Shown here: positions 46,518-57,506 of the stretch, piece after piece | Layout of the letters: the number at the start of each line of letters is the position of its first letter | Numbering within the stretch: position 1 is the stretch's first letter | Source: Owenia fusiformis | Lineage: Eukaryota > Annelida > Polychaeta > Sabellida > Oweniidae | NCBI GenBank assembly: GCA_903813345.2 | Contig: CAIIXF020000001.1 | Span: 56,933,885-56,997,884 of the forward strand | Length of the DNA: 64,000 bases | Direction of reading: 5' to 3' | Notes under the pieces: model-generated | The model's database searches: none | What the model was told of the DNA's origin: nothing | What the model saw: only the letters and a program-made list of their open reading frames with translations | Program-made: the position numbers and the translations under genes

Positions 46518-48156
46518 TTGTCTGTATTTTCTGAATTTTCATTCACTATTTGTTCAGTCCTAAAAAGCACCAATTCAAAACAATGAATAAATTGAACTTC
46601 CAATGGATCTCAATGTGTCCTGTGAATTGGTCAGTGATTATCCCACCGAACAAATTCAAGGGGGATATAGGAAAGCAATCCGTCCATCCATCCGTGTGTA
46701 TGTGTGATAACTCAAATACCAATTGACAGAGTTGATTTAAATTTTATAGGCTTATGCCTAATGAGTGTAGGAACTCTGCCTAGAAAGAATTTTCAATATG
46801 GTTACTACTCAAGAAGAGATTTTTAAGATGGCCATTGAATTAAAAAATGGTCACCATTTTTTTAACAAAAACATAATTTTTGATAATTCAAATACTAGTG
46901 AACTGATTTGGTTCAAATTTTGTGCCTTGGGACACAGTACCTCTGTTTGAGAAAGAATTTTCAAGGTGGGGCCTGAATTTCAAAAATGGCCATGTTCATA
47001 AAAAAGTAATCTTTGATAACTCTAATAAATACCAGTGGATGGATATGGATCAAATTTATATGTTGATGCTTAGTGACAAACACGTTCTGCTCAAGAAGGA
47101 ATTATAAAGATGGTGGAAATTTGGTTCAAATTTTATATGCTTCTACCTAGGGACAAAGGAGCTTTACTCAAGAAGAAATTTTAAGATGGCAGCTGAATTT
47201 CAAAATGGGCACCATTTTTAGACAAAAACATAATCTTTGATAACTCAAATACCAGTGAACAGATTTGGTTCAAATTTTGTGCCTTGGGACACAGTACCTC
47301 TGTTTGAGAAAGAATTTTCAAGGTGGGGCCTGAATTTCAAAATGGTCATGTTCATAAAAACCTAATCTTTGATAACTCTAATAAATACCAGTCGATGGAT
47401 ATGGTTCAAATTTATATGATGATGCTTAGTGACAAACAAGCTCTGCTCAAGAAGAAATTTTAAGATGGCTGCTGAATTTCAAAATGGTCACCATTTTTGG
47501 ACCAAAACATAATCTTTGATAACTCAAATACCAGTTGACGGATTTGGTTCATTTCAAAATGCCCACCATTTTTCGGAATAACATAATCTTTGATAACTCA
47601 AATACCAGTAGATGGCGTGTTGTTCAAATTGTATATGCTTATACAATGTTATATGCTCTGTTCATGAAGAAATTTTCAAGATGACCACTAATTATCAAAA
47701 CATGTTTTGTTCGGTGGGATTTGCCACTCTGTGGAGTTGCTGTTTTTCTAGTTTCTTTTCAGCTCAGTGATTTTCTAGTTTCTTTTCAGCTCAGTGATTT
47801 TCTAGTTTCTTTTCAGCTCAGTGATTTTCTAGTTTCTTTTCAGCTCAGTGATTTTCTGAAAGCATACACGATTTATGTTCATGTGCTGATTAAATATCAA
47901 TCGTATTTGCTCAAAAATATTTTAAGTAGCTGTGTTGTAATATTACTGTTGTATGATATAATCTATTTTATGAAGTATGAAGGGAATGTTAAGATGGTTA
48001 TCAATAATTAAGCTACCTTAGCAGACAGTCAATGAAACCGGATGAATAAAAACTGGACACAGATTCAATGAAAACCGGACTTGAGCCCAGAAATGCTGGA
48101 TCACAGATTTTGCCACTGAGGGACCAGTCATTATTTCAAATTAGATACACATTTTT
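46518..48156. repeat. Duplicated 5' flank of MFS copy C with TIR-flanked satellite (46640-47720)
   Basis: The first about 500 bp are almost identical to the corresponding part of unit A, whereas the distal part lacks a block that units A and B share. The satellite monomer repeats at about 46700, 46870, 47010, 47230, 47380, 47515 and 47590. Confidence 0.75.
47739..47858. repeat. 30-bp minisatellite, four copies
   Basis: Units of TTCTAGTTTCTTTTCAGCTC plus AGTGATTT are repeated four times with no visible change. Units A and B have a single copy at the homologous place, so the expansion is specific to unit C. Confidence 0.92.
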
Positions 48157-50856
48157 ATCCCATCAAATGAAGTTCGGAGGGATATAGGGAACGCCTCCGC
48201 CCTTAAGAAAAAAGCCATGGTAACCATGATATTCCATGGTGCGTCCATGGTAATCCATGGTTTTCCATGGAATTTCATGGTTTTTCATGGTATTTTCCAT
48301 GGAAATTCATGGATACCCATGGTTATCTTCCATGGATATTTACCATTATTTTCCGTGGTAATTAATGGTTTGGTAATTGTTTTTTCATGGACATGCCATG
48401 TTTTTACCATGACACTTGAGTTGTAAAATCAACAATTTTGGCATGTTTTGTTTTTACCAAAATCTTCAAAATTGAATCAATATTTTAACGAATGAACCCA
48501 AGCTGGATTGAGACTAATCATAGAGAGAAGAATATGACGCCCCCCCCCCCCCCCTCAAATTTTTGAGAAAGTCAACCTTCTTGACAAAAGCTGGTTTCAG
48601 GCCTGAAATACTACCATGTTTTTACAATCTGAATATATGTTTAGTACATTCTGTACATAGTGTCATATGACATAGAACTTTTTACTTAATATTTTTTTAA
48701 TTGATGATTTGACCCCACAATTACAAGTAATAATTTGTTTGCTGGGATTTGCTATCATTTAACTTTGGCACTAATGTAAAAAAAGACAAAATAGATGATA
48801 AAATCAGCTCACTGGATTCCCTTATTGCAGACTAAATAAACATTTTTACTTGGAGTAAATCCTATTTGGTTTTATTTGATCAACAATGAGTTTTTGACTT
48901 GCACTGTCTACACTCATCGACAATAATAATTACTGAAGAGGGAGCATTAGAAAGAGTAAGATTATCATATATAATAACTATTAAGATCAGAATATTTAAG
49001 AATTATGCAAATGAACTATTATAATCTGTTGCAAAGAGATTAATTTTTTAACATTAACTTGAGAGTTAAGACACCTAATTAACATAGAATAATGGCAACC
49101 AAATATTTAAAAATTATGCAAATTATTATATATTCCTATTCAAAGACAAATCAATGTTTATTGCTTATACTATGTTTCATGTTTTAAGCCAAATGGTGTT
49201 TTAACCCACCCCACCCCCCCCCCCCCCCCCCCCCCTCCTTCATGCAACTTCTTTTTAAATGGATTATATATAATATTCTTACGTAGGCAAATTGAATTTT
49301 TATCACTTGTAGGTATAACATTTCAGTTTGCAGCCGTAATCTTGTGTTTAATCCCCCATCTCAATTTCAAGTCAAAATTCTGAAAAAGTACATACTTTTC
49401 TGAGTATTTTTTCAGATAATATGCTTATAAAGGTTGAATGGGACTTAATTTGGAGAAGTTCATTTAGAAACATAATGTATTATTCTTTTTTCTGCATCCA
49501 AAAGATCAAACAAATAGCCCATGGAAAACCATGGACTTTCAAAAGATCAAAAGAATAACCATGGAAAACCATGGCTTTTGATTGCACTTTCCGAAACATC
49601 AAAGAAATAATCATGGAAAAGCATGGCTTTCGATTGCAATCAACCGACTTCCATGGCTTTTGATTGCAGTTTCCTCAACTTCAAAGAAAGAAACCATGGT
49701 TTTTGATTGTATTCTCAAATGTATGAAATGTAATTTAAGAAAATTAGTTAGTTATTTATTAAATTATTTCATATTGATTTTTAAAACTGAAAATTAAAGA
49801 AAGTATTGAAATAAAACAGAGCTTGGGCTAGTTTGACCTAATCTTTTTAAAATAAGCAATCTCTATCTAGTCTTGATCTCTGGGCTTGATCTACACAAAA
49901 GCCCTTTGCACAATTGTTTTTGAAATTTTGTGGCCTACTCTGTGCTGCATTAACTGCACTACCATATTTTTATATAACAAAATTAGATAATTTTCACATA
50001 TTTTCTCATTTGTAAGGAAGCTGAGTTTAACATTCAATGAATGTTCTTGCTGAACCTAAAAAATGAAATGTCCACCCTTTTTTCTCAATGATAAGTTTAA
50101 GTCCAACTGGGATATATCATCAAAACATTCATTCTGGAGATTTTGGTAAATACAAATCCTACCAAAATTTTTGATTTTACATCTCCATGTGTCATGGTAA
50201 AAGCCATGACACATCCATTAAAAACCAATTACCAAACCACCAATTACCACAGAAAATCATTGTAAATATTCATGGAAGATTACCATGGGTGTCCATGAAT
50301 TTCCATGAAAAATAACATGGAAAACCATGAATTTCCATGGAAAACCATGGGCGCACCATGGAATACCATGGTTACCATGGCTTTTTTCTTAAGGGCGTCC
50401 ACACGTCCGTCCGTCCGGGCAATAACTCAAATACCGTTGGCCCGATTTTGTTCATATTTTGTATACATATACCCAATGGGGTTAGAAGTTAGAAGCGATT
50501 TTCAAAATGGCCACTCATTTAAAAATGGCGGCCATTTTAGTGTTGGTTTTACAGTTATTTAGGTGCAATATGTAAAACTGTAATGGCAATATGTTTTAAA
50601 TGTAAAAAATGTAGATATTAAAGAAGCACATGGCAGCCATCTTGAAAAATGGCGGCCTTTACTCGTTATTTTAACGTATTTTACTATAACTCGAAAAGTA
50701 GTGGAGCGATTTTGTTCATATTCGGTATGTGAATACTATAAGCATGGCACACTGTCTAATGACACTTTTGGTAGATAGTGGAAATTTTGAAAAATGGCTG
50801 TCATTTTTTTTACTATTTTGTTTGTAAAAATACCAGCCATGGCTGTTCGATGGGAT
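48157..50856. repeat. Divergent TIR-flanked element of the same satellite family, interrupted
   Basis: Starts ATCCCATCAAATGAAG and ends GGCTGTTCGATGGGAT. The interior has the CAATAACTCAAATACCG and AAAATGGCGGCCATTTT motifs of the family plus a CCGTCCGTCCG run. It is split by the TTAA-site insertion at 48207-50388. Confidence 0.6.
48207..50388. mobile_element. 2.18-kb TTAA-site element with CCATGG-rich terminal inverted repeats
   Basis: TTAA flanks both ends (48203-48206 and 50389-50392). The termini are GAAAAAAGCCATGGTAACCA and its inverse complement. About 210-bp arms (48207-48420 and 50180-50388) are imperfect inverse copies made mostly of reiterated CCATGG/CATGGAA units; CCATGG occurs 8 times in the left arm, 6 in the right and about 6 more in a cluster at 49518-49700. 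No transposase frame. The interior is AT-rich, with long poly-C tracts at 48541-48555 and about 49207-49236. A TTAA duplication is typical of piggyBac and Kolobok superfamilies. Confidence 0.85.
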
Positions 50857-51180
50857 TTGCTACGCTTTGGCGTTGCTGTTGTCTCGTTTTTATATTCAAG
50901 GGGAAAGGCTTGATAACATGTTTGTTTTAATGATAAGTAGGCTATACTATTTTCTATATAAAAAAACACATATCCAAATGTTTACAGAAAAAATATGGTG
51001 GTCAAGTTATATTTGCATTTATATTTTATAATGATTTTGGCAAAGAGAGGTCAGTCATTTTTACCTCCTGGTTCCACCATCTGATCATGACAAGCCAAAA
51101 ATAAAATTACTGATCAATAACAATGTTCAGCCAATTCAAATCGGGCTATTTTGAGGATCAATAATGGTTTTCATATTATT
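50857..51180. other. Unassigned non-coding segment
   Basis: Between the satellite-family element and the resumption of the duplicated unit flank. No gene or repeat recognised. Confidence 0.4.
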
Positions 51181-51945
51181 TAAGTTTTATACCACCTTAT
51201 TTACTTGTGTATTAAGTTGTTTTAAAAGTACCTTGTTGTGGTCAGAACCAAATGTGTCACAAACTTAGAGTTATTTGTTCAGCAAGATTATACTTTTAGA
51301 TATGTAAAATGTTTTTACCAGGAAATGTTTTGCAGAAATCAAACATTGTTCAGAGAAGGGACACATTTCTGGACAGTAAAACTTGTAACATAGAACACCT
51401 TTATATATTAATTTACATGCTAAAGTTGGCACTTATTTAGGTAAGTTGGACATTTTGTTAGTAAACATAGACATGTATTGAGTTTGCAATAGATATCAAT
51501 GAAATACCAAAGAGGCTACATAGGTTATCCGAACAATTCAGATAGTTTTATCTTGGATTATGAATATTTTCTTATCATAAGGACAAGTGTATCTTTTAGA
51601 TCAATTCGTTATTCATTATCTACAAGAAAAGTTTATACAATGGTAATGAAAGATATTTAAGGGGCAATGAACCCATTAACATAGTTTTTTGAAACAGTTT
51701 ACCTAGAGTTTAAAAATATTCTTTATGGGGAAATAACATGAGGAATACTAATCTTGAGCAATTTAGTTTTCTTTCCGAGAGCTAATTGATCAAAATAAAG
51801 ATTGGTATGCATTGAAATTGTAAGAAAGATTGCCTTTTTGGTGAAGTTAAAATGTAATTGAAAAAATTATGTTGACTGGTTGATTGCACCCTCAATATCC
51901 AATCAACTTAAATTTAAATTTAAATAGAGTTTATGTAGTCTTTTT
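51181..51945. repeat. Duplicated flank, homologous to 43270-43790
   Basis: Shares AAAAGTACCTTGTTGTGGTC, CCAAATGTGTCACAAACT, GATATTTAAGGGGCAATG and AATTATGTTGACTGGTTG with unit B and is somewhat more diverged, with a few hundred bases of extra sequence near 51350-51640. Confidence 0.7.
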
Positions 51946-52271
51946 AGCTCACATGGTGAGCTTTTGCAATCACTCACTTGTCCGTCTGTCTGTCTGTCCG
52001 TCCGTCCGTCTGTCCGTCTGTCTGTCTGTCTGTCCGTCAACAATAGTGGCACGTTTTAAAACCTCTGTCGATAGGATTCCTGTTTTAAGTTATTTCTGTT
52101 CAACATCAATACAGAAAAATCCCCTATGACTCCTGGTTCAAAAGCTTGCCTATTTTCAAAATGGCCGCCACTTTTGTCTCGCGAACTTCACTTTTGACCC
52201 ATTTCCTAGCTTTACAAATAATTTCAGGTGTCCTACATTGTAAAAATCCATGTCAATGTAAAGGGTAGATA

Positions 52272-53915
52272 CACTGTTGCTCATAAATATGGAATATTTT
52301 ATAGATACGAACTGTTTGATGGAATTTCTACAAAATGATAACATTTTGATAAAAATTTGTAATGTGTTCTCATTCCCTCATCAGTTTTGCAAATAAAACT
52401 GATTGGTATGAAAAGTTAAAACATTTATGGTTGATTAAACTTGTATTCACTCAGGTGACCCCATGACCTCATGATATTGGTAACTTGAAAGAGGTGTCCA
52501 AATCTTAGTTGTAACCATTGTGCGCATTTTATAAAACTTTAATTTACAGCTGGAAGAGTTTTTAGAAGGCAAGCCCCATAAATTTAGCGAAAAAGATCAA
52601 GGCAGATCATAGAGATGGCGCTCTCTGGCATGATACAAACTGCCATTGTCAGGACCCTAGGGGTGTGTCACAGGAACAGACTATAAAATTCTGCAGTGGT
52701 ACCAAAGCCACTGGAATGTGACTCCAGGTCACAGCAATAGTAGCCCTAGAGAGAATAGTGTAAGAAAAGACCACCACCTGCTGCATTTATGTCATCAAAA
52801 TCGCCTTAAGTCAACCAGTAGGCTACGAAATGAATGGCTGTCTCACCTCAAAACCTGTGATCCAGAGCTATAGCAACCGGTGATTTCTTTAGAACGGATG
52901 CAAGGGCATGAGACCTTTAAAGGAACCACAGCTGACTGATCATAACAAAGAAAGGTGCCTTCAATGGGCAGGAAAGCACTAAAACGTTGAACTTAATCTT
53001 TTGTGTTATATGACAGCATGTGAAGAAACAAGATATGTCCTCCACAAAGTTGATAATTGTGTACGTTTCTGTCCTAGACCAGGGGAAAGAGACAATAAGG
53101 ACACTTACTGATGTGGCAGTCCATTAAGGCGACCCTATTTATGTTTGGAGCAGTATTACAGAGGTTGTTTGGAGCAGTACTACAGAGGTTGCACCCCCAT
53201 GGTGATTCCCAAACATAATTTCAGAGTAAACTGACCTTTTGGACCTCCATCAAGTACCACATGTAAACAGAGTGTTTGGGGTCAACATTCATCTGCAGAA
53301 TGATCATGCTGTTGCATATGCTAGTGGCATCGTGTTGGATTACATCAGGGCAGGCAATGTGGACCAGCTACCATGGGCACAAAAGTCAGCCAATCAGGCT
53401 AATGCAGAGCAAATGTGGGACGATCTTGGCAATGAGATTCGTGACTTGGACCCCAACCTCAAAATTTAGACACGTTACGCACTGCTCAGATTGAGGAATG
53501 GGGCCTATTTTACTTAGAAATGTCAGATGTTTCATTCAATGCTGGTCCCGTAGGGTTGATGCTCTGATTGCAGCACAAAGAGAACATAACGCATTTTAGT
53601 GCTATCATAGATAGAGGACATTTCAATCTTCATGACGAGATGTTTATTTTGTTTGATCTGTTTTACATGACGATTTGGATCGGGGTGTTTTGAATTACAA
53701 AAAAGTCTAAGCTTACCCCTGTTTAAATAACAGTAATTTTCTAAATTCAAATGTGCATATCTTTTCTCTAAAAATGTTGATTTGTAGATGATATATGTGG
53801 TTATGATTTGCCTAGAAAATAAATGTCTGAACCAACTCCAAATAAATGTTCTCTTACTCCGAAATTTGAATTCTACGCTGCCAAATCAAATATTCCATAT
53901 TTATGAGCAACAGTG
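52272..53915 (+). mobile_element. Tc1-like transposon, 1.64 kb, with decayed transposase
   Basis: Terminal inverted repeats CACTGTTGCTCATAAATATG and its inverse lie just inside TA dinucleotides (52270-52271 and 53916-53917). The sister tandem unit at about 54250 (GTAGATGTATGAAAT) is the matching empty site. Length and TA target are typical for Tc1/mariner. Confidence 0.88.
52550..53500 (+). pseudogene. Tc1-type transposase remnant
   Basis: Scattered across frames: a helix-turn-helix-like N-terminal part full of stops, an 'FSDESRF'-like region around 53030-53100, then in one frame (53239-53469) VFGVNIHLQNDHAVAYASGI and VDQLPWAQKSANQANAEQMW followed by DDLGNEIRDLDPN. The last corresponds to the DDE-domain end (QDND.AH..., LPWPAxSPDLNPIEHMWDDLG). 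Multiple frameshifts and stops, and S-x-D-L-N-P-I-E is corrupted, so it is non-functional. Confidence 0.85.
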
Positions 53916-55122
53916 TATATGAAACAATTTTGTTATAAAAAATCAGCGAAAAATTATATCCATTTTTTTATTTTTAGCCATTTTAGTTAACATTGATTTG
54001 TCTATCTGACTCGCGAAATCCACTTTCCTTCAATAACAGTGGCACGTTTTAAAACCTCTGTTGATAGGATTCCTGTTTTAAGTTATTTCTGTTCAGCATC
54101 AATAAAGAATGACTCCTGGTTCAAAAGCTCACCTATTTTCAAAATGGTCGCCATTCTTGTTTCGCGAAATTCACTTTTTGCCCATTTCCTAGCTTTACAA
54201 ATAATTTCAAGTGTCCTACATTGTCAAAAAATCTATGTCAATGTAAAGAGTAGATGTATGAAATAATTTTGTTACGAAAAATCAGCATGAAATTATATCC
54301 ATTTTTTTATTTTCAGCCATTTTAGTTAACATTGATTTGTCCATCTGTCTCGCAAAATCCACTTTTGGACCATTTGCCTTAAACTCTCTGTCAATAGGAT
54401 TCCCGTTTTAAGTTAATTTTGTTCAACAGCAATACAAAAAACTCTCCTATGACTCTTGGTTCAAAAGCTCGCCTATTTTCAAAATGGTCGCCATTCTTGT
54501 TTCGCGAAATTCACTTTTTGCCCATTTCCTAGCTTTACAAATAATTTCAGCTGTCCTGCATTGTAAAAAGCCATGTCACTGTAAAGAGTAGTTGTATGAA
54601 ATAATTTTGTTACAAAAAATCGGCAAAATATTATATCCGTTTTTTTATTTTCACCCATTTTAGTTAACATTGATTTGTCCATCTGTCTCGCGAAATCCTC
54701 TTTTGGACCATTTGCTTAAAACCTCTGTCGTCGATAGGATTCCAGTTTCAAGTTAATTTGTTCAACATCAATACAAAAAACTTCCCTATCACTCCTGGTT
54801 CAAAAGCTTGCCTGATTTCAAAAAATAAAATTTTGGCCCATTTCCTAGCTTTACAAATAATTTCAGGGGTCTTGCATTGCAAAAAGCCATGTCACCTTTA
54901 AGGGTAGTTGTATGAAATAATTTTGTTACAAATAATTGGCAAAAAAATTATATCCGTTTTTTTTCAGCCATTTTACTTAAAATCGATTTGTCCATCTGTC
55001 TCTCAGTCGGTCCAAAATAGTGGCAAGTGGCTTGAAATAATTTTGTTACAAAAAATCAGCAAAAAATTATATCCGTTTTTTTTTATTTTCTGTCACCATG
55101 TGAGCCCAGTACCCATGGTACT

Positions 55123-55496
55123 AATTTTTTAAGAGTATGCTAGCAGTGTTAGGCTTTTGCCAGCAGCCTTTCAAAGGTCAACGTGAAGAGCTATTTTGAT
55201 TCAATCTGGAGTCTTTAAATTGAACTTGTTCATTCACCAGTCTAGTATATACAGTAAAACCTGTAAAGTGGAACACTTCTAGAAGTGGAACACCTCAATT
55301 AGTGGAACACTTTTCAGAATCCCAAGACAATCCCAAGTAGAATATTTTTCAGAGGTACCAAAGATGTCCCACTTAGACAGATTTTACTACACTTTGAGAT
55401 GGTATCTATCATTATTAATTAAATGAATAGATCCAGTCTGAAGTTGTTTTCAATAACCTACTTTGTATTCTGTCGCTTTTCAAAAATAATTTGACA
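55123..55496. repeat. Continuation of inter-unit segment, homologous to 43798-44167
   Basis: Continues the duplicated unit after the 3.2-kb insertion and contains the second pogo-like MITE copy. Confidence 0.8.
55252..55389. mobile_element. pogo/Tigger-like MITE, copy 2
   Basis: Same boundaries and internal motifs as the copy at 43923-44060, with shared flanking DNA on both sides. Confidence 0.8.
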
Positions 55497-57506
55497 TCAA
55501 TATTAGTGTTCATCATTATAACACCAAGCAGCTGCATCCATTTCATATTCCTAAATGCTCAAAACTATCACTTCGTTATCTGGGTCCTCATCTTTGATAT
55601 GATCAACCAGAAATATTATTAAAATGTCTCACTTTTAATATGTTCAAATCTGTGTAAAAAGTAATACTAAATATTGACTTGATTGCATAGTACTTAGCTA
55701 TGTACAATGTACCGCATAAGAAGTCACACTGAATAATGTATGTTTTTTATATTTTTTACATTGTACATCTTTAAGAATTGTAAATACCATTAAGATACAA
55801 CATGTAACACTAATTGCTTTCCTTATTACATGTAGTCTAAATGTAGTTGAAATTTGTAACCTGAAACATATGCCTTTTAGTATCTAGCAGCATATCATAA
55901 TCCATATTATTTAAATATGAAATAAATTCTCTATAATTTACTTTCTCTCCTCTTTTAAATCTTCACATTCAAGAACCATTTATTTTAAGGCCGATTCATA
56001 CTCTGAGTATAGGCAGAATCAGATATATGGGGGTGACAAAATTATAAGCAACATGTACAATTGACTTACCAATCTATTCCTTACAATCTCAAATACAATA
56101 TCCCAAAAGCTTCACGATACAGGGTGTTCCAAAAGTAACAGGACTGGTGCTGGCATTTTGTCAATTCTGCACCAAGTGTGTTCAAATTTTCACAAATTGT
56201 ACTTTGAAGAAGTACAACTAAAATTGTAAAGTCTCAGAAAAAATGATAAAATGCGGGTAAAGTTATGGTTACTATAGTAACGTGGCATCACAATACCCGG
56301 GGCTACTTTTTCATGAAAATGTAATATCTAACATTTTTATATTACTGAAGAAAGTATCTAATTCCCCTATTACAATACAAAATTTCTTGTTTGTTTTATT
56401 AGTTGCTTTATAGTTATGGGCTTGCTATACAATTCAGATTCAAGTATGATTTCATAATAATAATATTTATTCAATTTCTTGAAATATCATTATGTATAAC
56501 AGTCTTCACAATTCACTGTTGAGTTTTTGAAAAGACCCAATTTGAAGCCAGTCATCCACATTGATAAGGCATCTGCCCACAAGTCAGCATTAAAGACCAC
56601 TGCAGCTATAGCGGAGCTAGGTCTTGAGGTCTAAGACCATGCATCATACTTTTCTGATCATGCAATATCTAATTCTTATTACTTTTATATGGGGAACGGA
56701 ATGCTAATCAGTGCGGTAAGACATTTAAGGATGAGAATGACCTTCTCCAAGTTGTCCTATCGACCCTGCGTGACATGTCATCAAATGGGTTCATTCATGT
56801 TGAGTCATGGACACTGAGTGCTACTTTTGGACTGACCAAAGAGGACCCTGCTTTTCAAAGTAGAGGATACATAGGAATATCAAATAATGTATTAAGCAAA
56901 TGTAATACCCCCCAGTTGTTGGATTCTAACTTTGCTATGGGATGTACAAAATGCTTAAAGTCTCTGTAACTTTCTGCGTGGAATGTTGCCCCGGGTATTG
57001 TGATGTCATGTTACCATAGCAACCATAATTCTACCCCAGTTTCATAATTTTTGTCAAAACTTTGCAGTCTTAGTTACAATACATGGAAGTACATTATGTA
57101 CAATTTTGAAGACGATTGGTGCATATTCGACAAAATGCTAGCACCAGTTCTGTTACTTTTGGAACACCCTGTATGTTATAAATTGGTGAAATTGGAATAA
57201 ATTCAAAGTGCAAAAATGGGTGAAAATGTTTAAATTCTCCCAAATAATAAGAATGGTAACCATTCTTATGGAAAAATAATACATTATTGTAAAAATCTTT
57301 AGTTTCCCTGAAATAATAAAGTGTGCACTTTTGGGAATTTTAGAAAATAGACATGAAAAGGAATGACATCCAGAAATATTCTAAAATTGAAACAATTTTT
57401 TGTTAGTCTACTCGCTAGATCTGATTCACTCTTTAAATTCTATAGTTAATTTGCTTTATGTGACTCATTATTCACAAATGCTAAATCATAATACAACAAC
57501 CCTAAT
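55497..57506. repeat. Duplicated 3' flank of MFS copy D (interrupted)
   Basis: Homologous to 39255-40128 and 44168-45050. It has extra sequence (55930-56115, also found at 62890-63110 in unit E) and the mariner-like insertion 56119-57173. Non-coding. Confidence 0.78.
56119..57173. mobile_element. 1.06-kb TA-flanked element with about 190-bp inverted repeats (CAGGGTGTTCC ends)
   Basis: Termini CAGGGTGTTCCAAAAGTAAC and its inverse; arms share ACTGGTGCT, GCATTTTGTC, TTATGGTT, and TCACAATACCCGGGGC. The flanks read CACGATA and TATGTTATAAATTGG; the paralogous site at about 63098-63120 reads CACGATATGTTATCAATTGG, a clean empty site with a single TA. No transposase; internal frames are broken. Confidence 0.88.

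Larger units (their letters stand above)
51946..55122. mobile_element. 3.2-kb element bounded by GCTCACATGGTGAGC/TCACCATGTGAGC, with internal tandem units
   Basis: Inserted within the TTTTTAAGAGTATG segment that is continuous in unit B (about 43798). The left end carries GCTCACATGGTGAGC and the right end TCACCATGTGAGCC. After a CTGT/CCGT microsatellite (51977-52038) come about four degenerate units of roughly 330 bp that begin with AAAACCTCTGTCGATAGGATTCC (about 52055, 54050, 54375, 54718) and contain TTTCCTAGCTTTACAAATAA. The first unit is interrupted by a Tc1 element. No coding capacity of its own. Confidence 0.65.
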
